NCBI RefSeq assembly: GCF_048569485.1
Contig: NC_134353.1
Span: forward strand, 708,448,930-708,512,929
Source of the DNA: Anomaloglossus baeobatrachus
Taxonomy: Eukaryota; Chordata; Amphibia; Anura; Aromobatidae
Reading direction: 5' to 3'
DNA length: 64,000 nucleotides
The notes beneath the pieces were generated by a model that was not told the DNA's origin, did no database searches, and saw only the letters and a list, made by a program, of their open reading frames with translations. A program made the position numbers and the translations under genes. Of the stretch, positions 10,628-20,944 are shown piece after piece (within the stretch, counting starts at the first letter, position 1; every line of letters starts with the position of its first letter).

Positions 10628-11845
10628 TGTGATGCCCTGGCAAAACCAGGTTGTCACAGAGACTGCACAAATCTTCCAGGTGCAGGACTCCATCCTCCTT
10701 GGCATACCAACACAAGCCCACACCCAGGTACACAACATCAGCCAGCAAAGCCTAGTCACCCCCCATGACAATAGGGACACACCAGTGGGCGGGGCCAAGC
10801 AGATGGTGACGCCCACCTAGGGGGGTCCTGAGGTGTTCTGAGGGGGGAACAAGTCAGTCTGAGTCAGACAGAGAAACATGACAGTCTAGTTTGGAATGAG
10901 GAAGTGAGAGGAGTGTGAAATGACAGGGTAGTCAGGGGATGGAGCCTATGGACTACCGGACTACTGACTAGGTGGCATTCGGCAGACAGGGCCACAGGGG
11001 ACGGAGATCCAGTCGCGGGAGACCTTAAGTGGACCAGGGCAGGGTTGTAGCCCGCCGGTGCCGACAGCGGGAATCCGGTCAGGAGGCCGTGCACAGTCGA
11101 GGTGCCTGGACCCTAGGGCAAGGACTGCTTCAAGCTTGTTGTCAATTAGCCAGCAGGGGACAAGATTCCACGTCTTGTCCCACCAGCAAGCCCACAGAGC
11201 GAGACAGAAGCCCAACGAGGGGGATAGGGCTCCGCAATTGCCTGCTAAGATCCCATGGATCAGTTCTCGCGGGCCACAGCTCCCAACACACAGAATCACC
11301 GGGAGTGGACTTCCCCGTTCCAAGCGGAGTAGTCAAACTAAAAACACAAACACTAAGTGTAGGAGGAAGGGACTCCTGTTTGCTGTACCAGGGTGTGGGA
11401 CCCAAATACACACGCCGGAGGTCACCGGTCACTGGCAATTTGGTTTACCACTTGGACTTTGTGTGAATTCCTCTAGAACTGCGAGTACACCAACACCACC
11501 CGGTGCAGCCCTGCAGAATACGCTTCACAGCATCCTTCCCCGTACACCTGTGCCCCGGGACAACACATCCCCTGCCCGTGGAGGGGATACCATCCTGCTG
11601 CCCCACTCCATCAGCCCCAGGCGCCCCATACCAAGGCAGCGGCGGTGATACCAACCATCACCACAACCCATGGGTGGTGTCACTGACAAACTCTTCGCTT
11701 GTAAATACCCCCTTTTTATTGTTGTGGGTGGCGGGCTGCTGCGCAAGCCCCGGATCCGGCTGCCACTCGAGCCGCAGCCGCGATCCCGGATCCGAGCGCC
11801 TCGGGTAGCCTTCCCTTCCGTGGTGAGTCACCCCTACCCGCAACA
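10628..11845 (+). mobile_element. Solo LTR, copy 1
   Basis: A 1,218-bp unit begins TGTGATGCCCTGG and ends CCGCAACA. It is flanked by TACA on both sides (10,624-10,627 and 11,846-11,849), a 4-bp target duplication. TG...CA ends with a 4-bp duplication and no internal region fit a solo LTR left by recombination. It is clearly homologous, with indels, to 21,101-22,295 (shared ACAATAGGGACACACCAGTG and GTGGTGTCACTGACAAACTC blocks). Frames inside are not credible genes. Parent family: LTR retroelement, gypsy-like or endogenous-retrovirus-like, unresolved. Confidence 0.75.
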
Positions 11846-12273
11846 TACACCTCCCCTATACACAGTATGATGCAACTACACCTCCCCTATAGACATTATG
11901 ATGGGTCCACAGCCCCCCCAAAAACATTAGTCCACACATTGTATAATGGCCATCACAGTAGACTACACACTGATTGTCCCAACAGTAGTCCCCACATTGT
12001 ATAATGGCTTCTAGAGTAGCCCCCACACTGAGAACCCCCAAAGTAGTCCCCACAGTATATGACAGCCCCCCACATTAGCTGCCATCCTATAGAAGTGCCC
12101 CCCTACACCGTATAAGTGCCCATTACACTATATCAGTGCCCATTACACTGTAAAACTGGGAAGGGGGATCTGCATTTCCTGGGGGTAAACTTACCCCAAA
12201 CCATGTCTCCACGAAAATAAGCCCTCCCCCAAAAATAAGACCTAGTACTTTTTTCGGGGCAAAAAAAAATATA
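11846..12273. repeat. Degenerate tandem repeat and CGAAAATAAG repeat
   Basis: About 11,850-12,150 is a degenerate array of roughly 30-40 bp units (CCCCACATTGTATAATGGC, CCCATTACACTGTA). About 12,210-12,260 carries CGAAAATAAGCCCT and AAAAATAAGACCTAG, the reverse complement of blocks at 10,330 and 23,212. No gene is seen. Confidence 0.5.
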
Positions 12274-13316
12274 TCTGCCCAGGTCACAGAAACTGATGCA
12301 CTAACAGGATACAGCAGCCCTCCATGATAAAGATGAAGGCAGCACAGGGGCAAAATACTGATGAGACAACCACTGACAACCTACCAGGAGGGAGTGATTG
12401 CTCAGTATTAAAATTGCACAGGCATTATGCTTGTATACGGGGCGGGTAAGTTGGTACACAGTGCGCCTGGCTTACAGCCTATTACTGAAGCCCCTACTGT
12501 TAGATCAAACGGACTACCCAGCACTCTATCATTGCACTCCACCGGGAAAGACACCCAAGTTTACAAGACTAACATAGATGGGATTGGCTGTAATCGAGAA
12601 TCGTGTACATAAAATATAAATAAATGAGGTATTGGTTAATATTTTGGCCAAAATACGCAAACTCACAACCTAACATCAAGGGTCCTCATTGTTTTGAGTC
12701 CCTATACTAAAATTATAACCAAAGCCACAGAAAAATTAAAATTTCCCAAAATTTCAAAAGTTCAATGTAGCAAAAAATGGGCAACAGTATTTCCCTGCCC
12801 AGGTCACAGAATGTAATGCAGTAACCCGATGGAGCAGCCCTCCCTGATAAATATGGAGGTAACAAAGGTGCAAAACACTGATAAGACCACCACTCACAAC
12901 CTGCCAAATCATGGAGGGGGTGATTGCTCAGTATTAACATTGCACACAGACAAGGCCTGAATAGGGGGCTGGTCACACACATAAAGTGCACAGTGCCTGG
13001 CTTACAGCCTATTAGTGATGCCCATAGTATTAGATTAGGCGGGCTGCCCAGTATTCTATCAGTGCACCCCACATCACAGACACCCTAGTTTACAAGGTCA
13101 ACATAGATGGACTTGGCTGCATCCTGCATAAAAAGAGATATAGTGTGCAAAAATATTTAAGAAATGTATGTGGCATGGGTCAATATTTTGGCCAAAATAT
13201 ACAAGCTCGCAACCCACGTCAAGGGTCCTCATTATCTTGCGAGTCCCTACCTAAAATTAAATGCAAAGCCACAGAAAAAGAAATTAAAATTCCTTGAAAG
13301 TTCAATATAGCAAGAA
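12274..13316. repeat. Tandem duplication of a 520-bp unit
   Basis: Two head-to-tail diverged copies: 12,274-12,793 and 12,794-13,316. Each begins CTGCCCAGGTCACAGAA and contains GTGATTGCTCAGTATTAA, CTGGCTTACAGCCTATTA, AATATTTTGGCCAAAATA and CATCAAGGGTCCTCATT-like blocks in the same order. No coding frame is conserved between the copies. Confidence 0.85.
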
Positions 13317-13696
13317 AAAAACCAACTAAATATTTCTATGGCTTTGACTTTAATTCACCCTTAAAGGGGTTTCCCCAAGAATAAAGTTAAACTTAATCAA
13401 TTGAACAGGATCACAGCTGATTCTTTTTGTGAGGTAAAACATTTCCCTAGTTACTTTTTAAAAAAATCTTTTTCCTCAAAGAAAGAATAATTTGTGCTGT
13501 GCTGTGCTGTAATGTCTGCATACTTTTTTAAGTCCTCCCCTGCCTGGAATATGATCAGACCATGTCCCTGTATGGTCAGACACAGCCATTACACAGTACA
13601 TAGCAGGGGCACATATATAGGATAATCTCACCACAGGAACATTTTTTTTTTATTACATCCAATTCTGGAAATTATTATTATTCGAAGATCTATTGA
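13317..13696. other. Gene-free stretch
   Basis: AT-rich sequence with a short CTGTG run near 13,495-13,510. No gene or paired element end is seen. Confidence 0.3.
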
Positions 13697-13700
13697 TTAA

Positions 13701-14986
13701 CCCCTTCACGACCATGGACGGATATATCCGTCATGGATCGTGTCCCGGTAAGCCCCGCCCCCTGCCGCGGGCAGGCGGCGTGGATCGGCACACATATCAG
13801 CTGTTTTCAACAGCTGACATGTGTGCCTACATGTTCCGAGTGGAATCGCATTCCACCCGGAACATTAACCCCTTAGATCTCGCTGCCAAAGTCTGGCAGC
13901 GAGATCTATATGCGCGCGGCCATCTTTTTTACTTAACGCCGCCCCCTCCGGACGCCACGTGAGTGATCACGTGACGTTCGGTGGTTGCCATCGTAGCACA
14001 GGGTCATGTGATGACGCCTGGTGCTACGAAGTTTCACTTTCATTCTTCCTCGGCACGGAGCAGAAGAAGAAAGAAAGTGACTATTTCTGCTGTTTACAGC
14101 GGTATAGCTGTGATCAGCAGATAGCGATCAGCAATCGGATTGCTGATCGCTATAGCCCCCTAGGGGGACTAGTAAAATAAAATAAAAAAAGTAAAAAAAA
14201 AGTTTTAAAAAATTTAAAAAAAAAAAAACAAAACCTAAAAGTTCAAATCACCCCCCTTTCCCCCCATTGAAAATTAAAGGGTTAAAAAATAAATAAATAT
14301 ACACATATTTGGTATCGCCGCGTTCAGAAATGCCCGATCTATCAAAATATAAAATCAATTAATCTGATTGGTAAACGGCGTAGTGGCAAAAAAATTCCAA
14401 ACGCCAAAATTACGTTTTTTGGTCGCCGCAAGTTTTACGCAAAATGTAATAACAGGCGATCAAAACGTAGCATCTGCGCAAAAATGCTACCATTAGAAAC
14501 ATCAGCTCGAGACGCAAAAAATAAGCCGTCACTGAGCCATAGATCCCAAAAAATAAGAACGCTACGTGTTTCGGAAAATGGCGCAAAACGTGCGCCACTT
14601 TTATTGGACAAACTTGTGAATTTTTTTTAACCCCTTAGATACAAGTAAACCTATACATGTTTGGTGTCTACAAACTCGCACCGACCTCAGGTATCATACC
14701 CACACATCAGTTTTACCATATAGTGAACACCGTGAATAAAACATCCCAAAAACTATTGTGCCATCACACTTTTTTTGCAATTTTTCCACACTTGGAATTT
14801 TTTTTGTTGCTTTCCAGTACACCATATGGTAAAACTTATGGTTTCATTTAAAAGTACAACTTGTCCCGCAAAAAACAAGCCCTCATATGGCAAGATTGAC
14901 GGAAAAATAAAAAAGTTATGGCTCTCGGAAGAAGGGGAGCAAAAAACAAAAACGCAAAAACGGAAAGTGCCCCGGGGCTGAAGGGG
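13701..14986. mobile_element. TTAA-target non-autonomous DNA transposon
   Basis: The element is bounded by TTAA at 13,697-13,700 and 14,987-14,990. Ends are CCCCTTCACGACC and, inverted, GGGGCTGAAGGGG. The interior has palindromic GC-rich blocks (such as AGATCTCGCTGCCAAAG with its inverse) followed by AT-rich sequence, and no transposase. The TTAA target and CC-starting ends fit piggyBac- or Kolobok-like elements. Confidence 0.8.
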
Positions 14987-15029
14987 TTAAAATGTATGTT
15001 AAAATTAAGTTTGCTCATGGGAAAACCCC

Positions 15030-15420
15030 TTTAACTAACTAAAGCTTTTTTCCCCTCTAAATGTTGGGATCTGTCTTGGGACATCAGCTCAAAAAGGCTT
15101 CCTGGGATAGACTTGGAGCAAAACACTCCATTAATGCTGGTCCCAAAGAAACCCCGGCCTACACCCTTGAGCCTCAATACAAAGACAGCTTCATCGCTTT
15201 AAGGTTGAAAGACCTAAGTCCATCAAGTTCATTCTAAAAGCTAATGTGCTGATCCAGAGGAAGGCAAAAACCCCATGAGGCAGATGCTAATTGCCCCATA
15301 TTAGGGGAAAAATTCCTTCCCGACTCCACATATGGCAATCAGACTAGTTCCCTGGATCAACGTCCCATAACAAAATCTAGTAACAATAACCTGCAATATT
15401 CTATTATTCACAAAAGGCAC
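15030..15420. repeat. Interspersed repeat with a conserved core
   Basis: The core near 15,220-15,375 (GATCCAGAGGAAGGCAAAAA, GGGGAAAAATTCCTTCCCGA, CCTGGATCAACGTCCCATAA) reads like a strongly conserved repeat I associate with frog genomes. No element ends were resolved and no gene is seen here. Confidence 0.45.
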
Positions 15421-15927
15421 ATATGCCATCCATGAACTTTTTTCTTTCAGCCAGGGTAGTAATGGAAGTGTCTGATAGACACCTCTCCATTACTAACCCC
15501 CATGGTTGATGCCAGCTGTCCTGGACTCAGCAGGTCCTGACCTGCGGGGCAGAGAGTCTCCTCTGTAGGAGAACGCAGGAGACCATAGCGGCCCATGCCC
15601 ACAATCAGGGATCAGTGCGCTGCGGTCTCTCACTTGTATTCTCCCTACGGAGGACACTTTTGACTCCGCTGCAAACAGTTGACATGCTGCGGTTCAGGAC
15701 AGCCGCTCTGCAGGTCAGTTATACTGCAGGCCGCACACACACAGTGGGCACGGCATTTCTAGAAATCCCATCCACTATGCTTGTACTGTACATTGCAGCG
15801 TTATGGATGCAGCTGAAGTATGCTGCGTCCAAAACGCTGCTAACACTGATCGTGGGCACGCAGCCTAAGAGTTCATTCCGCAAGCAGTTTGCACCAGAAA
15901 TTTTACAAGAGGAGATATTTACTTTAA
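15421..15927. other. Gene-free stretch
   Basis: GC-moderate sequence with no recognisable protein or element ends. One open frame at 15,615-15,959 has no domain I recognise. Confidence 0.3.
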
Positions 15928-16391
15928 AGGGAACCTGTCACCAGTTTTCCGGCCTATAAGCTGCGGCCACTACCTGTGGGCTCTTATATACCGCATTCTA
16001 ACATGCTGTATATAAGAGCGCAGGCTGCTGTGAGAACATAAAAAACACTTTATAATACTCACCTAAACCGGTCGCTGCGGTGCTGGTTGGCCCGCTGGGC
16101 GACGCTGTTCTCCGTGACCGGCTCCGGCACCTCCTCTCTCGGCCATCTTGCTCCTCCGACTTCTGAAGCCTGTGTGCATGACGTGTCCACGTCATACACA
16201 CTCGCCGGCATTGAGGTCCTGCGCAGGCACACTTTGATCTGCCCTGCTCAGGGCAGATCAAAGTACTGTAGTGTTTTTTATGTTCTCACAGCGGCCTGCA
16301 CTCTTATATACAGCTTGTTAGAATACTGTATATAAGAGCCCACTGGTGGTGGCCGCAGCTTATAGGCCATAAACCTGGTGACAGGTTCCCT
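15928..16391. mobile_element. TTAA-target MITE, 464 bp
   Basis: Flanked by TTAA at 15,924-15,927 and 16,392-16,395. Terminal inverted repeats are long (AGGGAACCTGTCACCAG and its complement), extended by sub-terminal inverted blocks (CGGCCTATAAGCTGCGGCC, CTGTATATAAGAG). No coding capacity. Confidence 0.85.
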
Positions 16392-16465
16392 TTAAAAGGG
16401 ATTTCCCATCATGGACAATCATTTTAATATATTTAATAAATAATAAAATGTAATTTTTGTCTTAA

Positions 16466-16616
16466 AGGGGATGTCCAGGCTTGAGGTTAACGACAGACTT
16501 TTGAATCCTAACATGAACTGCACTGTGCGCTGTGAGGATTCGCCTGTGTATGCATGCGTTCAGGTGCAGACATCTAGAGCAACTGCAGACTTTTACCTCA
16601 AGCCTGGAAAACACCT
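16466..16616. mobile_element. TTAA-target MITE, 151 bp
   Basis: TTAA lies at 16,462-16,465 and 16,617-16,620. Ends are AGGGGATGTCCAGGCTTGAG and its inverse ending in GCCTGGAAAACACCT. It is related in its ends to 24,868-25,345 (GGGGTTGTCCAGGTTTGAG). Confidence 0.8.
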
Positions 16617-16699
16617 TTAACAAACCTGGATTAAAATTAGATTTTTCACAGGACTTATAACCAGAAAGCTCATAAAAAAAAAATCGCTAATTGTTTTGC

Positions 16700-17045
16700 A
16701 TATTTTACACTGCCCCCTGTACATGAGTCTCCCAAGGAACTGAAGATACAGAGAGAAGTCACAAAAGACCCTGATTCCAGCGATGTGTCACTTACTGAGC
16801 TGTTTGCTGTCATTTTGATAAAATCAATGTTTTCTCTGCTGCACATTTAGCAGTTATACAGAGCTCATGAATATGCTGGACTTCCTGGCAGCACGCCAAG
16901 TAGTCCTGTAATGATAATCTCCTGCTGATTACACAGTGATTTTATCAAAACTACACTAAGCAGCCAAGTAATTGACACATCATTGGAATCAGGATCTCTG
17001 CCCGTACGTTATGCAGATTAGATTGCAAAAACCTTCTGACAGATT
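16700..17045. mobile_element. TTAA-type MITE, left end decayed
   Basis: The right end CTGACAGATTCCCTTTAA and internal blocks (CCTGATTCCAGCGATGTGT, TTTTGATAAAATCA, GGAATCAGGATCTCTG) match the element at 30,422-30,772. The left terminal repeat is not clearly preserved. Confidence 0.65.
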
Positions 17046-17053
17046 CCCTTTAA

Positions 17054-17905
17054 AAGATGAGTCAAATTCATTAAGATGAAATGAATTTAGTGCATCTTAC
17101 TCCAACTGGCACTTCATGAAGGTTGGTATAGAAAAACACCAGCCTTGATTAAACGCCACCAAAGGATTATATGACATTAGCAGATACAGAACAGGGGAGG
17201 GGTATACGTCACCAGGTTCACATGATGCTCATGGTCCTGGGTCGTCCTCCATCAGCTCTTTTTTTTCATTCTGATGAAAATGTAGCATTCTAATACTGTT
17301 TCTCTCCAAAAAAGCAATAAGGGTGCTGGGCTCCACGGTGGATAATCCAAAGGCTTGTTCTTGTCCTTTGTCCTATATAAGAAAGTAATATTGTTGCAGA
17401 GCTCCACGTTTATATTCCAAGAGCTCCACTTACGTCTTTCTGGCTGCCATGGTTCGGCTCTATCGTCCTTCCTGTATAGTAAGAAAGTAGCAAATGGCTG
17501 TAAAGCTCCCAGGAACGTTTATTTAGAGCCTTTGATCATTGTGACATCACAAGTGATGACATAGGCAAGCAGGCGGGGCACCTTTAGTCATCGGGTGTGG
17601 TCAGATGCAATAAACCTGTGATGTCACTACAATGAAAACAGACATGAACATTCCATTTGGGGCCCAGCCATTATCGTCAACTGAACCATTCATGACTGCG
17701 GCGCACAGATGTCAGTGTTCAGTTTTCTTGTCTAGTTACAAAGTAGAGGACTTAGTGCTATAAAAAGCATATGTGCAATCAATGGTTCCCCTGAATTCAC
17801 AGCTCTAGAGCTGGAGGATCAGCCACTAAGGATTGTGGGAAATTTGAGTGACAGATATTAAAGTAAATAAAAACTCTCAATTTTTAGAAATTTGGGAGAG
17901 ACCTG
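17054..17905. other. Gene-free stretch
   Basis: No recognisable protein and no complete element. Short blocks near 17,330-17,530 recur imperfectly (AGAAAGTA, GAGCTCCA, GGAACGTTTATTT), suggesting a decayed repeat. Confidence 0.3.
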
Positions 17906-18195
17906 TAGCGCCCCTTAGACCCTCAGGGGCGCTACAGGGAACTGCATCCTCTTGGGGATGCAGGACCTACCCCCTGGGACCTGGAGTATCAGTGCCTTTT
18001 CCACCAAAACACAATCTAAATCTTAGTTCTCCTCTCCACACTGGGCATAGAGGCTTAACCACGTAAGGGGATGGTCGCCATGGGAACGAGTCCCTGGGTA
18101 TAGCCAGCCTGGTGGGAGGGGTCAGTGAGTAATAAGGAGAGAGAGTGAAGCACACAGGAGAGGTGTGCGGATGTGCCTGAGCTGGGTCCGTGTAA
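17906..18195 (+). mobile_element. LTR 5'-end fragment
   Basis: It begins with a near-perfect hairpin, TGTAGCGCCCC then GGGGCGCTACA, the same layout as the 5' ends of the solo LTRs in this window (TGTGAYGCCC followed by its inverse). About 290 bp follow before unrelated sequence starts at 18,196. No right LTR end is seen, so it is a truncated fossil. Confidence 0.55.
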
Positions 18196-18345
18196 CGGTT
18201 AGGCTACTTTCACACTTGCGTTGAACGGCATCTGTCACAATGCGTTGTGTGACGCATGTGACGGATGCGTTGTAAATAGTGTGATATAAAGGCAACGGAT
18301 TCCTGTGAAATAACGCGTTGCGTTAAGCCGAGAGAGAGCCCTCAT
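18196..18345. mobile_element. MITE end fragment
   Basis: GGCTACTTTCACACTTGCGT followed by GTGACGGATGCGTTG-type blocks resembles the terminus of the Harbinger-like MITE at 42,536-43,047 (GGCCCCTTTCACACATCAG). No matching right end is present. Confidence 0.4.
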
Positions 18346-18975
18346 CATCACTGCACACACCCCGGCAATACCGCACTCATCATCATCACCGCACACACCC
18401 CGGCACTACTGTACTCATCATCATCACCGCACACACATCGGCACTACCGCACTCATCATCATTATCACTGCACACACCCCGGCACTACCGCCCCCATCAT
18501 CACTGCACACACCCCGGCACTACCGCACTCACTATCATCACCGTACACACTCCGGCACTACCGTACTCATCATGATCACCGCACGCACATCGGCACAATC
18601 GCACTCATCATCATTATCACTGCACACACCCCGGCACTACCGCCCCCATCATCACTGCACACACCCCGGCACTACCGCCCCCATCATCACCACACACACG
18701 CAGGCACTACCGCACTCATCATCACCGCACACACCCCGGCACTACCGCATCCATCATCACCGCACATACATTGGCACTACCATACTCATCATCACTGCAC
18801 ACACCCAGGCACTACCACCCCCATCATCACCGCACACACGCAGGCACTACCGCATTCATCATCACCGCACACACGCAGGCACTACCGCACTCATCACTGC
18901 ACACGTACCGGCACTACCGCACCCATCATCACCACACACACACCAACACTAACGCTCCCATCATTGCCGCACACA
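18345..18975. repeat. CATCATCACCGCACACACC minisatellite
   Basis: About 16-18 units of roughly 34-40 bp are built from CATCATCACCGCACACA and CCCCGGCACTACCGCACT, variable mainly in the number of CAT triplets. Histidine-rich frames over it are artefacts. Confidence 0.9.
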
Positions 18976-20130
18976 TTAGTGATGTCCCCGCTGACAGCAC
19001 AAATCACTTCAGTTGCTGCCTGGAGCTGACAGAGAGCGGCGGTGTTCTACGTCTGCTCCTGTCAGCTTCATGTAGCAGAGCTGGATGCGTTGCGGGACCT
19101 CGTGTGGATTACACCAGAGCTGGAGTGGTATTTGGGGATTAATAAAGTGGTGAAAGAGGGTGTTTTTTTTATCTTTTATTCCAAATAAAAGATTTTTTTC
19201 GGGTGTATGTGTTTATTTACTTTCACTTACAGGTTAATTATTGTGGGTATCTCATAGACACCTGCCATGATTAACCTAGGATTTAGTGGCAGCTATGGGC
19301 TGCTGCCATTAACTCCTTATTATCTCGATTGCCACCGCACCAGGGCAATTCGGGATGAGCCGGGTAGAGTCCCGGGACTGTCGCATCTACAGGCCACTTT
19401 ACACACAGCGACATCGCTAGTGATGTCGCTGGTGGAAGCACCCGCCCCCGTGGGCTGTGCGTCACGGGCAAATCGCTGCCCGTGGCACACAACATCGCTA
19501 ACACCCGTCACACAGACTTTCCTTCCTAGCGACGTCACTGTGGCCCGCAAACCACCTCCTTTCTAAGGGGGCGGTTAGTGCGGTGTCACAGCGCTGTCAC
19601 TAAGCGACCGCCCAATAGAAGCGGAGGGGCGGAGATGAGCGGCCGTAACATCCCGCCCACCTCCTTCCGTCCTCATTGCCGGCGGCCGCAGGTACGATGT
19701 TGTTAATCGTTCTTGCGTTGTCACACATAGCAATGTGTGCTGCCGCAGGAACGACGAACAACCTGCGTCCAAAAGAAGCAACGATATTTGAGATTAGAAC
19801 GACGTGCCAACGATCAACAATATGGTGAGTATTTTTGATCGTTAACGGTCGTTCCTGTGTTTCACAAGCAACAACGTCGCTAACGAGGCCGGATGTGCAT
19901 CACGAATTCCGTGACCCCCAACGACATCTCGTTAGCGATGTCGTTGCGTGTAAAGTGGCCTTTATGGATGCGGCAATTCCGAGCGGCTGCTGGCTGATAT
20001 TGTTAGGCTTGGGGGCTTCTCATAACGTGGGGCTCCCCATCCTGAGAATACCAGCCTTCAGCCGTGTTACTTTACTTTGGCTGGTATCAAAATTAGGGGG
20101 ACTGCACGCCGTTTTTTTAAATTATTTATT
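18976..20130. repeat. Interspersed repeat split by a TIR element
   Basis: The blocks at 19,138-19,390 (AATAAAGTGGTGAAAGAGG, CAGCTATGGGCTGCTGCC) and 19,962-20,130 (GGATGCGGCAATTCC, ATAACGTGGGGCTCCCCAT) appear to be two halves of one older repeat separated by the insertion at 19,391-19,961. No gene is seen. Confidence 0.5.
19391..19961. mobile_element. 571-bp non-autonomous TIR DNA element (copy B)
   Basis: Ends AGGCCACTTTACACACAGCG and, inverted, GCGTGTAAAGTGGCCT. The interior shares ATCGCTAG/TTAGCGATGTCG palindromes, GTACGATGTTGTTNATCGTT and the GGGGCGGAGATGAG block (inverted) with copy A at 7,220-7,789. Flanks are consistent with a TA target (TA-C before, T-TA after). Confidence 0.8.
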
Positions 20131-20940
20131 TATTTATTGTATTGCACGATATAGACCCACCCACCGGCGGCTGTGCTTGGTTGCAGTGAGGCAGCTGTCA
20201 CTCAGCGGGGGGCGGGTCTGACTGCAACCAATCATAGGCGCCAGTGGGCGGGGGAAGCAGTAAATACTAGATGGAATAATGAGCAGCCGGCATTTTCAAA
20301 AGAGGAAAAGCCGCCGGAGCTTTGTATTGCAGTACATCACTCCTCTCAGCCCCATCCTGCAGTACATGCCTCCTCTCATTTATATACAGCTTCCTTCTCT
20401 CGTACATGTCTCCTCTCATCTGTATACAGCCCCCTTCTCTAGTACATGGTTCCCCTGCCTAATCCTCCCTCTTGTGCAGGACAGCATCACTATCAGTTCC
20501 TCTTCAGAGCAGTTGAGCCTGGCACTGTGATACAGGAGGCTCCGCCCCCTCCTGCAACATTATCATCGTTGTAGCCACGACCAAGCTCCTGCGTTTAGGT
20601 CACTTTCCAGTAGTAAAGATGGCAGAGCATATGGACATGACAGTGTGAAAATTGAAGAAATCCTTCTCTATGATCTGCTGATAAACATAGTGACCTCCGG
20701 ACCCAGTGAGCAGATGAGTGGCTGATACCAGAAAGTTGTGATCAATCAGCAGATGTTCTCCATGTGGACAATGTATTGGTGGACCGGACAGGACGCGTAG
20801 CGATGAAATTACAGCAGTCTGGAAGTTGTAATTCCAAAGTTTGATTAGTCTACCTGTGCCCATAGGAAACATAGAAGTGCCCACTTGGTATAGCGACTGC
20901 CTTGGACACCTCCTGGTCACCAAACCCCTCACCCCCCACT
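20131..20940. other. Gene-free stretch
   Basis: About 20,345-20,455 is a short degenerate tandem repeat (CTCCTCTCATNTNTATACAGC, roughly 50 bp unit). The rest holds no recognisable gene. A minus-strand frame at 20,600-20,932 is discussed among the rejected items. Confidence 0.3.
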
Positions 20941-20944
20941 GCTG

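Noticed and set aside
10961-11648. Overlapping open frames in GC-rich sequence
   Set aside because: They lie inside solo LTR copy 1, are not conserved in frame in copy 2 at 21,101-22,295, and have no recognisable domain.
18345-18975. CRISPR-like regular repeats
   Set aside because: Units are directly tandem and variable with no unique spacers, and the genome is eukaryotic.
20600-20932. Minus-strand frame of 110 residues with a WD-like RLIKLWNYN segment
   Set aside because: A single short motif without the rest of a WD blade, no splice signals and no neighbouring exons. It could be an old pseudogene fragment, but I cannot support it.
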